64,000 nucleotides of DNA from Punica granatum (lineage: Eukaryota; Streptophyta; Magnoliopsida; Myrtales; Lythraceae), in contig NC_045129.1 in assembly GCF_007655135.1 (NCBI RefSeq), positions 1,488,001 to 1,552,000 of the forward strand. Reading direction: 5' to 3'. Positions within the stretch are counted from its first letter, which is position 1. Every line of letters begins with the position of its first letter. Below the pieces are notes generated by a model. That model searched no databases. It was not told the origin of the DNA and saw nothing but the letters and a program-made list of their open reading frames with translations. The position numbers and the translations under genes are program-made. Below are positions 47,501 to 59,564 of this stretch, piece after piece.

Positions 47501-50500
47501 CTCGTTTGTGTTTGTCAGGCCTCGAGTGAGGAAGGTGCTTCAAAGGTTTTTGACTTGCTTAAGGGAAAAACGTTCCGTTCTGTTGGGTGGGGCACTCTAT
47601 TTGACTGCCTCTCAATTTATGCTGACAGATTTAAGCAATGCCTCCAAACTGCTGGGGCTATGCTACCTGAGTTTCAAGAGGGGGATGCAAAAGCCCTTGT
47701 TGCTTACTTGCATGTTCTTCAAAAGGTCAGATTATGGTATTTCCCAATATTTCCTTAATCGTTGATCTTGACACGTTACTATATGCACGGCAATGTTTAG
47801 TGAAATCCTTTCCTGCATATAACTGAATGATAAGTACCAGGAACAGATTTTATAAAGAAGCATCCTGTGTGAAGGTTGATTATGTTTCATCTTGTAAGTA
47901 TTGAAAATATTAATTTCAAAGGTTGATTCTTTTAGCCTATTTTCTTTTAATTGAAGCTGAAGCATGTTATGCGGTAATGCATGAAATATATATTATGTGG
48001 TTTGTTAGATGTATCTGTACAAGTATTCTTTTCTAAATCGAGAATCCAATTTCCATCTACTAATATATGGTCTGCTATATATTCACAACTAAAAAATGTC
48101 TTTATTGTAGGTGACATTTATATACTTAACGGCCCAATATTTTTAATTTGTCATGTGATCAGGTTGTGGAAAATGGAAATCTCCATGAAAGGAAAAACTG
48201 GTTTCCCGATATTGAACCTCTATTCAAGCTCCTTAGTTATGAGAATGTTCCTCCTTATCTGAAGGTCTTGTTCACTCTGTTTCCTAATTTTAAGCTAGTT
48301 AAGATTGTTTTAGTCCTCTTTGTTTTATTCTTCAGGTTGAGATGTTTCTTGGTTTTTCAGGGTGCTCTTCGAAATGCCATAGCCGCCTTTATCCATGTTT
48401 CTCCAGCCCATAAAGATACTATTTGGAGTTACCTTGAGCAGTATGATCTACCCGTAGTGGTGGGTCCCCCAGTAGGGAACATAGTTCAACCAGTTACTCC
48501 GGTTAGTTTGCTAAGGCATTTTCACTAAACGTTCCCTCCAAAATACTTATATTTTACTTTTTGCTCATTGAACATGAATATTTTACAGTCTGTTTGACTC
48601 TAGAGGGCTACTTTGATCTATCGTGTTTACCCTTTCCTTTCTCTAGAAACAAAGAAAAAAAATACATGAGTTACATTGCAGTCCACGGGAGGCTTAAAAC
48701 TCCAATACGATTTGTAGAATGCGGTTTAGTGCATTCTCTATAGTTCATTTTAAGGAGGGAAAAAATGGAAAACTGGAAAGTTTCCTCAGTTTTCTCTGAC
48801 AAAAGAAATTATTTGTCTATTCAGTGATGTACATAAGCACGTTCTACTCGTTATAATAATTCCTGTATGAGTACCTTGCTTATGACTTTGCTAAAGATGG
48901 TGTAAGGTTGAGGATTAAATTGCAATAGGTTTAAATATATCTGGGAGTTACTCTTGTAATGCACGACAATCATGTCCTTTGCAGGTTTATGATATGCAAT
49001 TCGAGTTGAATGAGATTGAAGCAAGAAGAGAACGATATCCTTCTACTATATCGTTTATTAACCTGATAAATTCTCTCATTGCCGAAGAAAGAGATGTCAG
49101 CGATAGGGGGCGGAGGTATGGATATTTTTGAAAATTTAATGCCTCCTTTATGCCATACTTCTTACTGTCATGCTTTAATTGTTATACAATTAATGCATTT
49201 TTTTTTTTGCAGATTTATCGGCATATTTAGATTTATATATGATCACGTGTTTGGACCATTTCCTCAAAGAGCTTATGCCGATCCACATGAGAAATGGGAG
49301 CTTGTTATTGGGTGCCTACAGCATTTTCATATGTGAGTAGGATATATCCTTCCTTCTATTTCTGGAGAGACTTCTTTGTCTCCCCTGCATTTGACTCTGT
49401 ACATTCATAATTTCCATTTTGATTGGTAAACCTGAGAATATATTTTTCATTTTTTTTAGATACATTGTCTAGAAAACTGTGCTCCCTAAGCCAGTCTTAA
49501 GGTACATTGACAATGTATATTAAGCATGATTAATCACTTATAGAATGTTTGGTAAAGTAGGATGGAAAAGTGATGTGATGCAATGATATTTTCTATTTTC
49601 TCTCTTAATTAACTCCACCTTGTCATCCCATTTAGGATGTATTTTACATTTATAGGATGATTACTGAAGAGGGAACTTAGTGGTTGTACAGAATAAGAAC
49701 AAGCAAAAACAATTAGAATAAACTAGAATAGGGATTACCTGAAACTGAACATAGAACATTTTGCACTGCTACGATATTAAGCTACTGATTCTCCTGGAAA
49801 ACTTAGGTTAGGCTAAAAGGGAGGTTCCCCAGTATAAAAAATCAAGCGTAATTTAATATACAGGTTTCAGTTTCTCCCAGCTTCTATCTTCTTGTGCAGT
49901 TCCAAACTCCCTCCCAAGTATTTATAATTTGATTACTATTTAACTTGTTTTGCAGGATATTGAGAAAGTATGAAATTAAGGATGAGGATGTCGAAAGTGT
50001 CACTGAACAATCACAGCCATCTTCACTTCAGTTGCAGCTTCCCCTCTTAGAATTGCTGAAGGACTTTATGAGCGGGAAAATTGTTTTCCGGACCATAATG
50101 GGGATAATTCTTCCTGGGGTCAACACTACAATTACAGAACGAACCACCAAAACTTATGGCCAACTTCTCGAGAAGGCTGTGCAACTTTCTCTTGAAATCA
50201 TTGTCCTTGTTCTTGAAAGAGACTTACTCGTCTCTGATTTCTGGCGCCCTTTGTACCAGCCATTGGATTTGATCCTCTTGCAAGATCACAATCAGATCAT
50301 TGCTCTGTTGGCGTATGTAAGATTTGATCTTCAACCCCAGATTCAGCTCTGCTCTATCAAGATCATGAGTGTTTTGAGTTCTCGAATGGTTGGCCTTGTT
50401 CAGTTGCTCCTCAAATCTAATGATGGTAATGTTCTGATTGAGGACTATGCAGCTTGCCTCGAGTCCCGATTGGATGAGTCACAGGAAATTGAGCATGCCA

Positions 50501-53500
50501 ATGACCCGGGGATCCTCATCATGCAGCTCTTGATTGATAATATTAGCCGACCCGCTCCAAATATCACACATTTGCTGCTCAAGTTTGACCTTGACGGGCC
50601 CATTGAGCGGAGTGTGCTTCAGCCCAAATTTCACTTCAGTTGCTTGAAGATCATTCTAGATTTTCTGGAGAAACTTGCTAAGCCTGAAGTCAATGCTCTG
50701 CTTCATGAGTTCGGGTTCCAACTCCTTTACGAACTATGCTTGGATCCACTAACAAGTGGGCCCATTATGGATCTTCTAAGCACCAAAAAGTATCAGTTCT
50801 TTGCTTATCACCTCGATACGATTGGTGTGGCCTCTCTCCATAGACGCAGCAGTGACCACACGCTTCGCGTCAGCTCTCTGCACCAGCGGGCATGGCTTCT
50901 GAAGCTCTTAGCTTTGGAATTGCATGCTGGTGATATGAACAGTTCAACCCACCGAGAGACCTGTCGGAGGATTCTTGGTCATCTTTTTGGGCAGGAAGCT
51001 ATTGAGAGTGGGACAGATTTTAACATATCAAACTCTTTAGCTCCTTATAATGATGCCGAACATCTTGGAGCTAGGACCAGAACAATTGGTAAGAGTAAGG
51101 TTCTTGAGTTGCTCGACATAGTACAGTTCAGATCTCCCGATACTGCCATGAAGCTCTCTTCAATTGTCCCAAGTGGAAGATACCATATTTTAGCTGAGGA
51201 GGTCCTCGTAAATCCTGCGACTTCTGACAAGGGCGGGACCTATTACTACACTGAGCGTGGGGACCGCCTGATTGACCTTGCTGCATTTAGTGACAAGCTC
51301 TGGCAGAGGTTCACTGTTGGGACTGAACCTGAACTGAACCAAGTGAGAGAGACGATTCAGCTCTTGCTTCGTTGGGGATGGAAGCACAACAAGAACCTTG
51401 AGGAACAGGCGGCACAGCTCCACATGCTGACTGGGTGGTCCCAAATTGTTGAGATCTCTGCCTCAAGAAAACTATCGTTTCTTGAGAACCGGACGGAGAT
51501 CTTGTATGAGGTTCTTGACGCTTCGTTGACTGCTTCAGCCTCTCCTGACTGTTCTTTGAAGATGGCATACATATTGACTCAGGTTGCTCTCACCTTTATG
51601 GCAAAATTACGGGATGAAAGATTTCTGTCATCTAGTGGTCTAAATTCAGATGCTCTTACGTGTCTTGATATAATAACAGTGAGACAACTCTCGAATGGTG
51701 CATGCCATTCCATATTGTTTAAGCTCATTATGGCAATTTTGAGACAAGAATCTTCTGAACCCTTAAGGAGACGACAGTATGCTCTGCTTCTCAGCTACTT
51801 CCAGTACTGTGGGCATGTTCTCGACCCAGAAATCCCAACTAGTGTTATTGGATCATTATTACTAGATGAACAGGATGGTGAGGATTCAGATCTTGAGAAA
51901 ATTGATAAGGAACATGTAGAGCTTGCTCGAGTGAATTTCTCCATTCTGAGGAAGGAGGCTCAGGGAATACTTGATTTAGTGACAAAGGATGCGGTTCATG
52001 GGAGTGAACCAGGGAAGACAGTCTCATTCTATGTTCTAGATGCTCTGATTTGCGTGGACCAGGACAAGTACTTCTTGAACCAGCTTCAGAGTAGGGGATT
52101 CTTGAGATCATGCCTGATGGGCATTGGGAATTTCTCATACCATGAAGGAGCCCACTCCTTCAACTCATCCCAGCGGGCATGCACCCTCGAGTCTGAGTTG
52201 GCATTCCTCTTGAGGATCAGTCATAAGTATGGGAATTCAGGGGCTAAGGTTTTGTTCTCGATGGGCGTATTGGAGCATATTTCTTCATGCAGAGTGATCT
52301 ACTTGCAGGGAAGTTTAAGGAATGTGGACTCAAAGCTTCGGACTTATGTAGCAATCGATGTTAACAGGCAGAGAACGGTCGTTACACCAGTTTTGAGACT
52401 TCTCTTCTCTCTGACTTCCTTGGTCGAGAATTGTGATATTTTTGAGGTGAAGAACAAGATTGTTCGAGAAATCTTAGAATTTATCAGAGGGCATCAGCTG
52501 CTCTTTGATCAAGTTCTGCACCAGGATCTCTTAGCCGAGGATGATCAGACGATGGAGCAGATGAATCTTGTGGTGGGTACACTGAGCAAGGTTTGGCCTT
52601 ACGAGGAGAGCAATGATTATGGTTTCGTGCAGGCGCTATTCTCTATGATGCACATTCTCTTCTCGCGCAATTTCGATGCTCCCAACATGGCATCACAGGT
52701 TCATCGTCTCGAGGTATTCTTCTGTTCCCATAGTTTCATAGCCTTTTCTTTTCTAATTTCTTGAATGATTTGGATTTTTTTAAAATTTTTTTATGTTATT
52801 ATCAGGGTAAGAGGAAGTCAGAAGTGGGCTTGTTTCGGTTGTGCTTCAGCCTGAGCTCCTATCTCTATTTCCTTGTCATGAAAAAATCCCTTAGATTGCA
52901 GGTAATCCTCAGGGTGAACTATATATGGATATCGATAATGTTAAGAAGCAAAGAATTTGGTCATTTCCCAGGAAATTTGTCCTTGGTTGTGGAGAGCTGT
53001 TCAAATGTTTTGTATTTTTCCTCTCTCTCTCTCTCTAGATATATATATATATATATATAAGGTAGTAATATGTCATAAAGTATATAGATCTCTCTTTTTT
53101 GCCCCCTCAAATAAGGATATTGTCACACATCTTTCACTTAAGAAAATCGAGAACTGCAAGCTTTCTGAACATTTAAGCGGGGCTGCTTCTTTACTGTGAT
53201 GCGTCAACTAGATATATTGTCCTTTCAGCAATGCCATCAGAAACATATATATCAGAAAGAACATTTCGCTCAAAAACCTCTTTCATTGAGATTGAAAATT
53301 ATTCACGATTGTTTTAAAGTTCAGATCTTACTCTTCCAACTAAATTTTTCTCTAGCAGGTTTCAGATTTCTCAAGCAATCAGCCTTCTCCATCTGGAATG
53401 TTACAGCCCACCTTGATGTTAGTTGCTTCTCTTCTGAATGCCGTGACCACTGCCCTTGAGAGAGCAGCTGAGGAGAAGTCCATATTTCTAAATAAGGTGC

Positions 53501-54634
53501 AGTAAAGAAATTGACCCCTAGAGTGACAGATCTTTTTTTTTTTTTAGTTATTTGCTTATTTTAATTTGTAAAAATTGCCTTTGCAGATACGGAACATAAA
53601 CGAGCTGTCCCGACAGGAGGTGGACATGATAATAAGCATGTGCTCTCGTAAGGACTGTGTTTCATCGTCCGACAACATTCAGAAAAGGTAAAGATACAGG
53701 ATTTTATTTTCTTATATTCCTATCACTTTTCGAAGAGATTTTTGTTTTCCTGGGCATCGGTCTAATAAGTTGGTTTTTTTTTTTGCATGGTTGACGCTCA
53801 TTATTTCAGGAGATATATTGCAATGGTGGAAATGTGCCAGGTCGCAGGGAATAGAGACCAGCTGGTAGCCCTATTGCTTCCACTTGCAGAGCAGCTTCTC
53901 AATGTTCTTCTCGTCCATTTTCAGGATAGGTACAATAATTTGTCCCTGTTTTCCCTTTTCGTATCTTAAAACACAAAATAAGGTGACAGTTAACGGATCG
54001 AACTTTCGAGAATATGGTTTTTGACGAAATCACGAAAACTTTGATTTCGTTTTCTGAGAGAAATCGGGAAAAGGGAATTTGGGACCCATTTTCATGTGAG
54101 AAATAAAAAATCTGGAGGTTTCTCCAAAATCTCACCATCTCGGAAGAACTAGGGGTCTGTGTTGGCATCCATTCAACTGGGTGTCATGTTTTTGGCGAAA
54201 AGCGAAGAGATGCTGCAATGCGGGTAAAGTGAGATAAAATGCAAGTACTTGATTTGTGCTCTTTTCTGCAGTGTCCCTTCATCCGATGCTAGCCAGTCGA
54301 TCAGAGCGATAACTTCTGGTGACCAATTGGATTCAGCACATGACATATCTTCTATATGTGGAAAGTTAATTCCGGTCTTGGAACGGCTCGAGTTGCTGAG
54401 TGAGGTACTACAATTCAGCCCCTCCAACTTCTTCCAAGAAGTTGTACCTTCTCGATGTGTGACGGGAGCTCCATCGCTGCAAAAGTGATTTCTTTTGGCG
54501 TCTTTCCCTTTCATGGTTATTCATTCTGTGTTCTTTCATTGGATTTGCAGGAGAAAACGGGGCACAATCATAAACTTTTCCGCAGATTGGTGGCCTCACT
54601 CAAGGAAATGGTGATCAAGAAGATGTCTCTATAA
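43242..54634 (+). CDS. NUP205: Nuclear pore complex protein NUP205 (NUP192/205 scaffold)
   Basis: Twenty-four exons join in frame to about 1,873 residues: 43242-43382, 43949-44044, 44692-44766, 44940-45044, 45140-45250, 45338-45497, 45575-45660, 45898-46020, 46100-46324, 46678-46767, 46866-47027, 47289-47405, 47519-47725, 48163-48264, 48361-48501, 48985-49115, 49213-49332, 49956-52713, 52806-52901, 53359-53496, 53587-53687, 53810-53929, 54272-54404 and 54551-54634. All introns are GT-AG, and length and content fit plant NUP205 (Arabidopsis At5g51200). The protein is an all-helical solenoid of the pore inner ring, binding the NUP93 complex, and is needed for transport and, in plants, for immune signalling. 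Recognisable stretches are PKQLLSAIESALLGP, LEILRLAAGLWYTERRDLIT, RERLILGHCLVLSILVVRP, DHVFGPFPQRAYADPHEKWE and GRYHILAEEVLVNPAT. Exon 18 alone codes for about half the protein. All junctions keep frame. Confidence 0.95.
44468..44564. repeat. compound TA/CA microsatellite in NUP205 intron 2
   Basis: TATATATACATATACACATA-type compound repeat ending in a pure (TA)n run. It lies well away from both splice sites of the intron 44045-44691. Confidence 0.85.
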
Positions 54635-55143
54635 AGTTCTTCGGAAAGCCGCCTCAGTTATATTGATGTAATTCCGGATAGATTCTTGGGCAATGAAGTT
54701 CATTGTTAACAGCCATTGCGTGCTCTCGCTCACTTTTGTCTGAGTTTTGTTGTATATCGGCAGTCATTAATGTACAAATCTAGACAAAATTGGCATCATT
54801 CGAGTTTTTTTCATGAGCAATACATCGGCACATTTGGGTTTATGAAATTTATAATTTTCGCTACTGAATTCGGTCCCAACTTCTACCAGTAAATCGCGGC
54901 TTGATTTGAGCAGGTGTGCATGACATTGCATCATTACAAGCCCAGGTGAATTAAGAAACTTGTTCATTCATCACGAGTCAACATAAATTGAGCTATATAT
55001 ACACCAAAATACGATGATGGTGATGATAATAATATAAGTAATTGGTAGTTCTTTTTAATTGTTACTAATAAAAAAAGTATAGTACTTAATTAGAGAGAAC
55101 AGAAATTTTAATTTTAATTAAAAAAGGCTAGAAAAAATGGAAG
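54635..55143. other. NUP205 3' end and intergenic DNA
   Basis: NUP205 3' UTR followed by AT-rich sequence, with no reading frame of note. The T6 run (complement of 55132-55137) just past the minus-strand tRNA is a likely pol III terminator. Confidence 0.6.
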
Positions 55144-55216
55144 CGCGCCAGGTAGGGGTCGAACCTACGACTTTCTGCTTAGGAAACAGACGCTCTATCC
55201 ACTGAGCTACAGGCGC
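55144..55216 (-). tRNA. tRNA-Arg(CCT)
   Basis: A 73-nt tRNA on the minus strand with no intron. It starts GCGCCTGTAGCTCAGTGGAT (acceptor and A box). The anticodon arm is TCTGT-TTCCTAA-GCAGA with anticodon CCT, and the T arm is GTAGG-TTCGACC-CCTAC with a canonical B box. The discriminator is G. A T6 terminator follows within 12 nt. It matches the usual plant nuclear tRNA-Arg(CCT). Confidence 0.95.
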
Positions 55217-55480
55217 TGTTGGTGATGTAATGCCAATGCACAATTATATATATTCAGTGTATCAAGTTTCCATGAATTAGTTGAGTGTTAACCAATTAAA
55301 ATACATATAAGTGAGAATTTGTAAGCCTATTATGGATTTTTTCCACTTTCATGCATTCTGATTGGGTGTTACAACAGTTAAGTGATTGAGTAATACTCAT
55401 CAAATTTATTTGCTCATCAATTGATATATGGTGCCCAAAATAACATAAATATCCCATTCGGAATCAATTCCAATAAGAAA

Positions 55481-55885
55481 TGTTAAATTTTTCATTAGGC
55501 CTATAAGTTAGTAGATCTATATTCACCCTAAAAATTCGAGCTAACAATTTACAATATTCAATTTCTTATGAACCCATATATTTGTAATTTGTTTTCCAAT
55601 GCGGGACAATGAATTCTCAACATCCATCTTCACGTGCTAACGTGTCTCTTTGTCGAGACAGAGACATTAAACTTGGCATAGTGTGAGCCCACATCGGTAG
55701 GTAGATGCGTGAAACTTACTATGATATGATAATATGTAAAATTTTCACTTGGGCTAAGAAAAAAATTGGCTCATTTTCAATCCAAAACTCGAGCAAATAA
55801 ATTTTGGAACCAAATTCCTTATAAACTTGTGGTTTACTATTTATTTTATTTTTATTTTGTGTAGGAGTTTTTTTAACTCTCAACA
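55481..55885 (-). mobile_element. TRIM element, diverged second copy
   Basis: Terminal direct repeats at 55481-55622 and 55735-55885 flank a shortened 112-bp interior, with perfect target duplications AGAAA (55476-55480 and 55886-55890). The repeats keep the family ends (TGTAAAATTTTCACTTGGGC on +, CTCAACA at the end) and inner TATAAACTTGTGGTTT. The primer-site region is degraded (ATGATATGATAAT). It is the same family as 25046-25627 but older and internally deleted. Confidence 0.82.
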
Positions 55886-55890
55886 AGAAA

Positions 55891-56029
55891 TTATTTGAAT
55901 TTATTTTTGTTCAATTCAATTTAGTTATAGATGAATTATATTATGTTCATGGATTTAATTGCAATGAATTGAATAATATTGTTTAGAATGCATTTTAAAA
56001 TGGATTAATTGCAATGAATTGAATAATCC
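55891..56029. other. AT-rich junction DNA
   Basis: Short AT-rich stretch with a repeated GATTAATTGCAATGAATTGA motif, ending where the heme oxygenase fragment begins. No gene. Confidence 0.5.
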
Positions 56030-56220
56030 CGAGCCTCCTGCTGTCCTCCTCTTGCCTGTTCTCTAGTGTGCAGTTTCATTGCCACGGACCTCGTCTCCTC
56101 CGCAAACCCGCCATGCTTGATCCTGGGTACCTCAATAGGTGCTGCTGCTGTCAGGGTCATCTTGGTAAATTTCCCCAAGGCGTTCTTGATCTTGATCTGC
56201 ACTGGCCAACGTAGGATCAC
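56030..56220 (-). pseudogene. truncated heme oxygenase 1 exon 1 (copy A)
   Basis: Minus-strand frame with KIKNALGKFTKMTLTAAAPI, then [16 protein letters not shown], parallel to exon 1 of the two open copies upstream. ATG 56160 corresponds to their start. Homology ends at about 56030 (after GGQQEA), so the rest of exon 1 and all other exons are missing. It keeps the proximal His (KLHT) but cannot encode an enzyme. It is the most downstream member of the array in transcription order. Confidence 0.82.
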
Positions 56221-57073
56221 CGGACGGGTCGCTTGGGGTTGATTTCAACTGGTTATTGCTTGGAGAAAGTGTTAGGACAGTTTTCTATATATGGGAAGTT
56301 TGATGAATTCTATAATTTGATAAAATAAATGATATGGGGAGGCAATCGCCATTATTGGAGCTGAAGATACTGTCTGTCAGTGCAAAGCTCATTGTGTTTG
56401 CCTCGTGGAACTTCTGGCAATATTAATAATCAGTTGAACATGTGGGTCTTGCCAGAGTAGAAGCTTACTTCTACTCCATTCCCTGCCGCGATCACTGATC
56501 AGCTGGATGGACAGATGACCCAACGAAAGTAGCCTCTGTTTTGAATCGGTTGAATCCATCATGATGCAAGTTTTGTCAACTTGAGCGAGCCAAGTCCGAA
56601 CCCATTGATATATAGCACCCAACCTGCAGACATACCCTGATCTCAGGGCATAAGATCCAGAGTTCATAATGAATGGTCTGGAGTCCCATACAAATTGTGC
56701 TTTAAAAATGCAATAGCCGTCCAAGCTTAGATAATTGTTTCGTCGGGTAACGCAATCTGGTAAATCTGATATTACGAGTTAGATTGAGTAAGATAATTGC
56801 ATACCAAAAACCTGATCTCCTTTTCTCTCCTAAGAAGGCAAGAAGCTTCTGGCTTAGCTGTATTTTCCTTTATGGATTAACAAGGCAACTAGGAATAATG
56901 GTTACACAATAGAACATCAAACTTTCATTCAACTTGCGACTGTAGAGAAAAATAATACTTCTGAGTTCAATGAGATAGATGATGGAGGCAATTAAAGCCA
57001 AGAGATATAATTTACAAAATGAACCATAGAGTTTAAGATTATCATTATTCTTTCTCATGAGCTGCATTGTACA
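56221..57073 (-). repeat. duplicated HO1 upstream region, copy 1
   Basis: Collinear with 58720-59564: shared GGTCGCTTGGGG, GGTTATTGCTTGGAG, TTTGCCTC(G/A)TGG, ACTGATCAGCTGGA-like and TGATCTCAGGGCAT. Further shared blocks are GATTAACAAGGCAACTAGGA and AGAGTTTAAGAT. It spans from one HO1 copy's exon 1 to the next copy's exon 4, so the duplication unit is gene plus promoter, about 3 kb. Confidence 0.78.
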
Positions 57074-57139
57074 TCATATCAATATCAGGCAAAGAATATC
57101 GCCGGGGTAATATGCTCTATCCACTGAGCTACATGCGCC
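57074..57139 (-). pseudogene. HO1 exon 4 remnant abutting a tRNA-Arg 5' half
   Basis: Minus strand: 57103-57074 encodes DILCLILI and stop, the last codons of an HO1 exon 4 (copy C: DILRLILI stop). Directly before it (57138-57104) lies GCGCATGTAGCTCAGTGGAT plus AGAGCA, the 5' half of the tRNA-Arg at 55144-55216. The flanking GTTGGTG(AT)GTAAT is also shared, so part of the tRNA locus was copied here. Both parts are dead. Confidence 0.75.
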
Positions 57140-57444
57140 TAGTTGGTGTAATACGCAGACAAATATATTGAGCGTAAGCTCACCCAGTGCATCGAGTCAA
57201 GTCCATGTCGTTCGACATATGATGGATAAAATAACATTAACTTTGTGCGGAAGTGCAGAAAATGAGTAGTATGAAAAGAAGACTTTTATTGAACTTGAAC
57301 TTGAACTTGGGGTTGCATACACAATGTTAGAACATCAACATTTTATTAAGCTTGCGACAATAAATAAAGTAATAAGCCCGAGGTTTAACGTGATAAAAGG
57401 ATAGAGGCTCCGAAAGAAATTCTTGTCTCATACTCAGCAGTACA

Positions 57445-58657
57445 TCACATCAGTATCAAACGGAAAATGTTTCTCGAATACTTGAACGACTGCCCTGTCT
57501 CTTCCAAGCAACGATTCTTCTCCTCCATAGTCCAGCCCTTCCAATCACCAAAACGACCACAGATAAAAGACTAACGAATAACTCGACAGTAACATGCATA
57601 GTCCTACTGATTAGTATGGCCATCCTGAGTCAATATGTTTCAACCCTTTTGTACAAAGCTTAATGTCAGGTCATTTATGTAGTCAGGTACTTATGATCTC
57701 AAGTTTGATTCTGATGAGTACTTTTGACAGCGAACATAGAGGTGATGCTTTCTGGAGAAGCAGAAGATTAGTGCAAAAGAGAGCACAACAAGAAACTTAC
57801 CTCGGAAACTCTGTTGAGCTTCTCCCTTGCAGCCTGCAAGAGTTGTGGAAGTTCACCATCCCACTTGTAGAATTCCAACTGCTTCTTATCAAGTATCTTC
57901 TCAGCAATCTACATCAGAAGTTCCCATCAGAGAATGCAGAAAACCCAATCCCAAAAACCCATTGGGGAATAAGGAGCAAGGAAGGCGAGGTGGCCTTTAT
58001 TTTATTACCTTCTTCCCAATCATTTGACCACCAGCACTGTGGCCGCAGTAGATATTGTAGAAATGGCAAATAAATGCCAGAGCATCCTTCTCAGAGAGAT
58101 CCTCGAGAAAACTTGCATAGCGAACTCCAGGATCAGATGGTTCAGGGATGGCTTGGCCTTGGTCTTTGAACCACTCCAGATCTTTAGCCAGATTATCCGA
58201 TCTCTCCAGACCCGTGTTTCTGAACTCAGCATCTGATATGAAAAGCAAATATATTAAACTTGCAAACATTATCAAGTGAAGACCAACCCGATGATCAAAG
58301 AAAATGATGGCCACACAAGAATCATCTGATGAACTGATATCACACCCGACAACCAGAACTTCATAAATTTCATAATTCATAGCAATCTGTTAACTCACAG
58401 CAAGGATGGGCAGCCTTGTGAACAATTCCCTCAAGGGTATAAAACACCATATAACTGTCAACCAGGAACTTCAGGTACCCTTCAATGGTGGGCTCCCACT
58501 TAGCCACAGACCGCTCCTCGGGCCCCTCAGCCTCCTTCTCTCCCCCTCTTGCCTGCTCCCTGGTGTGCAGTTTCATTGCAGCGGATCTCATCTCATCTGC
58601 AAAGCCGCCATGCTTGATCCTGGGTACTTCAACAGGCGCTGCTTCTGTCAGGGTCAT
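57445..58657 (-). CDS. Heme oxygenase 1-like, copy B
   Basis: Four minus-strand exons, 58657-58399, 58232-58009, 57908-57801 and 57537-57445, join in frame to 227 residues. Exon lengths (259, 224, 108, 93 nt) are identical to those of copy C. HO1 oxidises heme to biliverdin IX-alpha, CO and iron in plastids, the first step to the phytochrome chromophore. The proximal His is kept (MKLHTREQ, His31), with [20 protein letters not shown] and [11 protein letters not shown]. Changes at conserved sites include [10 protein letters not shown] for [10 protein letters not shown], and [11 protein letters not shown] (Gln156) for [11 protein letters not shown] in the distal helix. MTLTEAAP is the start used. 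It gives a mature-size protein without a transit peptide. An open extension (KIKIKSALGKYTK) precedes it after an AG. A diverging paralogue, possibly of altered activity. Confidence 0.8.
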
Positions 58658-58719
58658 CTTGGTATATTTCCCAAGGCGCTCTTTATTTTGATCTTGCTCT
58701 GCTCATGCGAGGTAGCAAC

Positions 58720-59564
58720 ACCGGATAGGTCGCTTGGGGCTGATCTCAATTGGTTATTGCTTGGAGTAACATTGATGAAAGCAAAGAGGAAGTGTTGGGA
58801 CAGTTTTTTATGTAAGATAAGATTGATGATATGTGGAATTGCGAGCTAAGCATACTGTCTGTGTGCAAGCCCATTCTGTTTGCCTCATGGGACTTCTGGT
58901 AATATTAATATTAAAAATCAGTTGAACACGTTGGCGCTTGCTGGAGTAGAAAGCTTCTTATTATTCTTCTCCATCCCTTCCCGTGTTTGCTGATCAGCTG
59001 GAAAGATGACTCACCGTAAGTAGCCTCTGTTTAGCCTGTTTAATCCATCATGATGAAAGTTTTCTCAACTTGAGCAAGCCAAGTTTGAATCCATTGATAT
59101 ATGATTCCCGACCTACAAATATCTACCCTGATCTCAGGGCATAAAATCCAGAAGAGTTCATAATGATTGGTCCAGAGCGCAGATATAAATTGTGCGCTAA
59201 CAACTTTAATTCCAATACTTTTCCAAACTTAGACTTAAATATTGTTTCGCCAGACTAACAATATGGTACATTCGATATCACTGAGTTACATTAAGGAAAA
59301 TAATCGCTTGACTGAGAGCTGAACCTTTGCTATTTTAGGTAGGTAAGAAGCTTCTGGTGTAGCTATATTTTCCTTATGGATTAACAAGGCAACTAGGACT
59401 TATGGTTACATAATAGAACATCGAACTTTCTTTGAACATGCGACTGTACAGAAATAATACTTCCAAGTTCAATTGGATGGAGGATGGAGGATTTGCAACG
59501 CGAGGGATTGTTTACACATGACCTGTAGAGTTTAAGATCGTTATTCTTTCTCGTGAGCTATGCA
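58720..59564 (-). repeat. duplicated HO1 upstream region, copy 2
   Basis: Partner of 56221-57073, lying between copy B exon 1 and copy C exon 4. It would hold copy B's promoter and copy C's 3' UTR. No separate gene. Confidence 0.75.

Noticed and set aside
53790..54168. Separate small genes within NUP205 introns
   Set aside because: All such frames are read-through of true exons or antisense shadows; the exon chain explains the coding signal.
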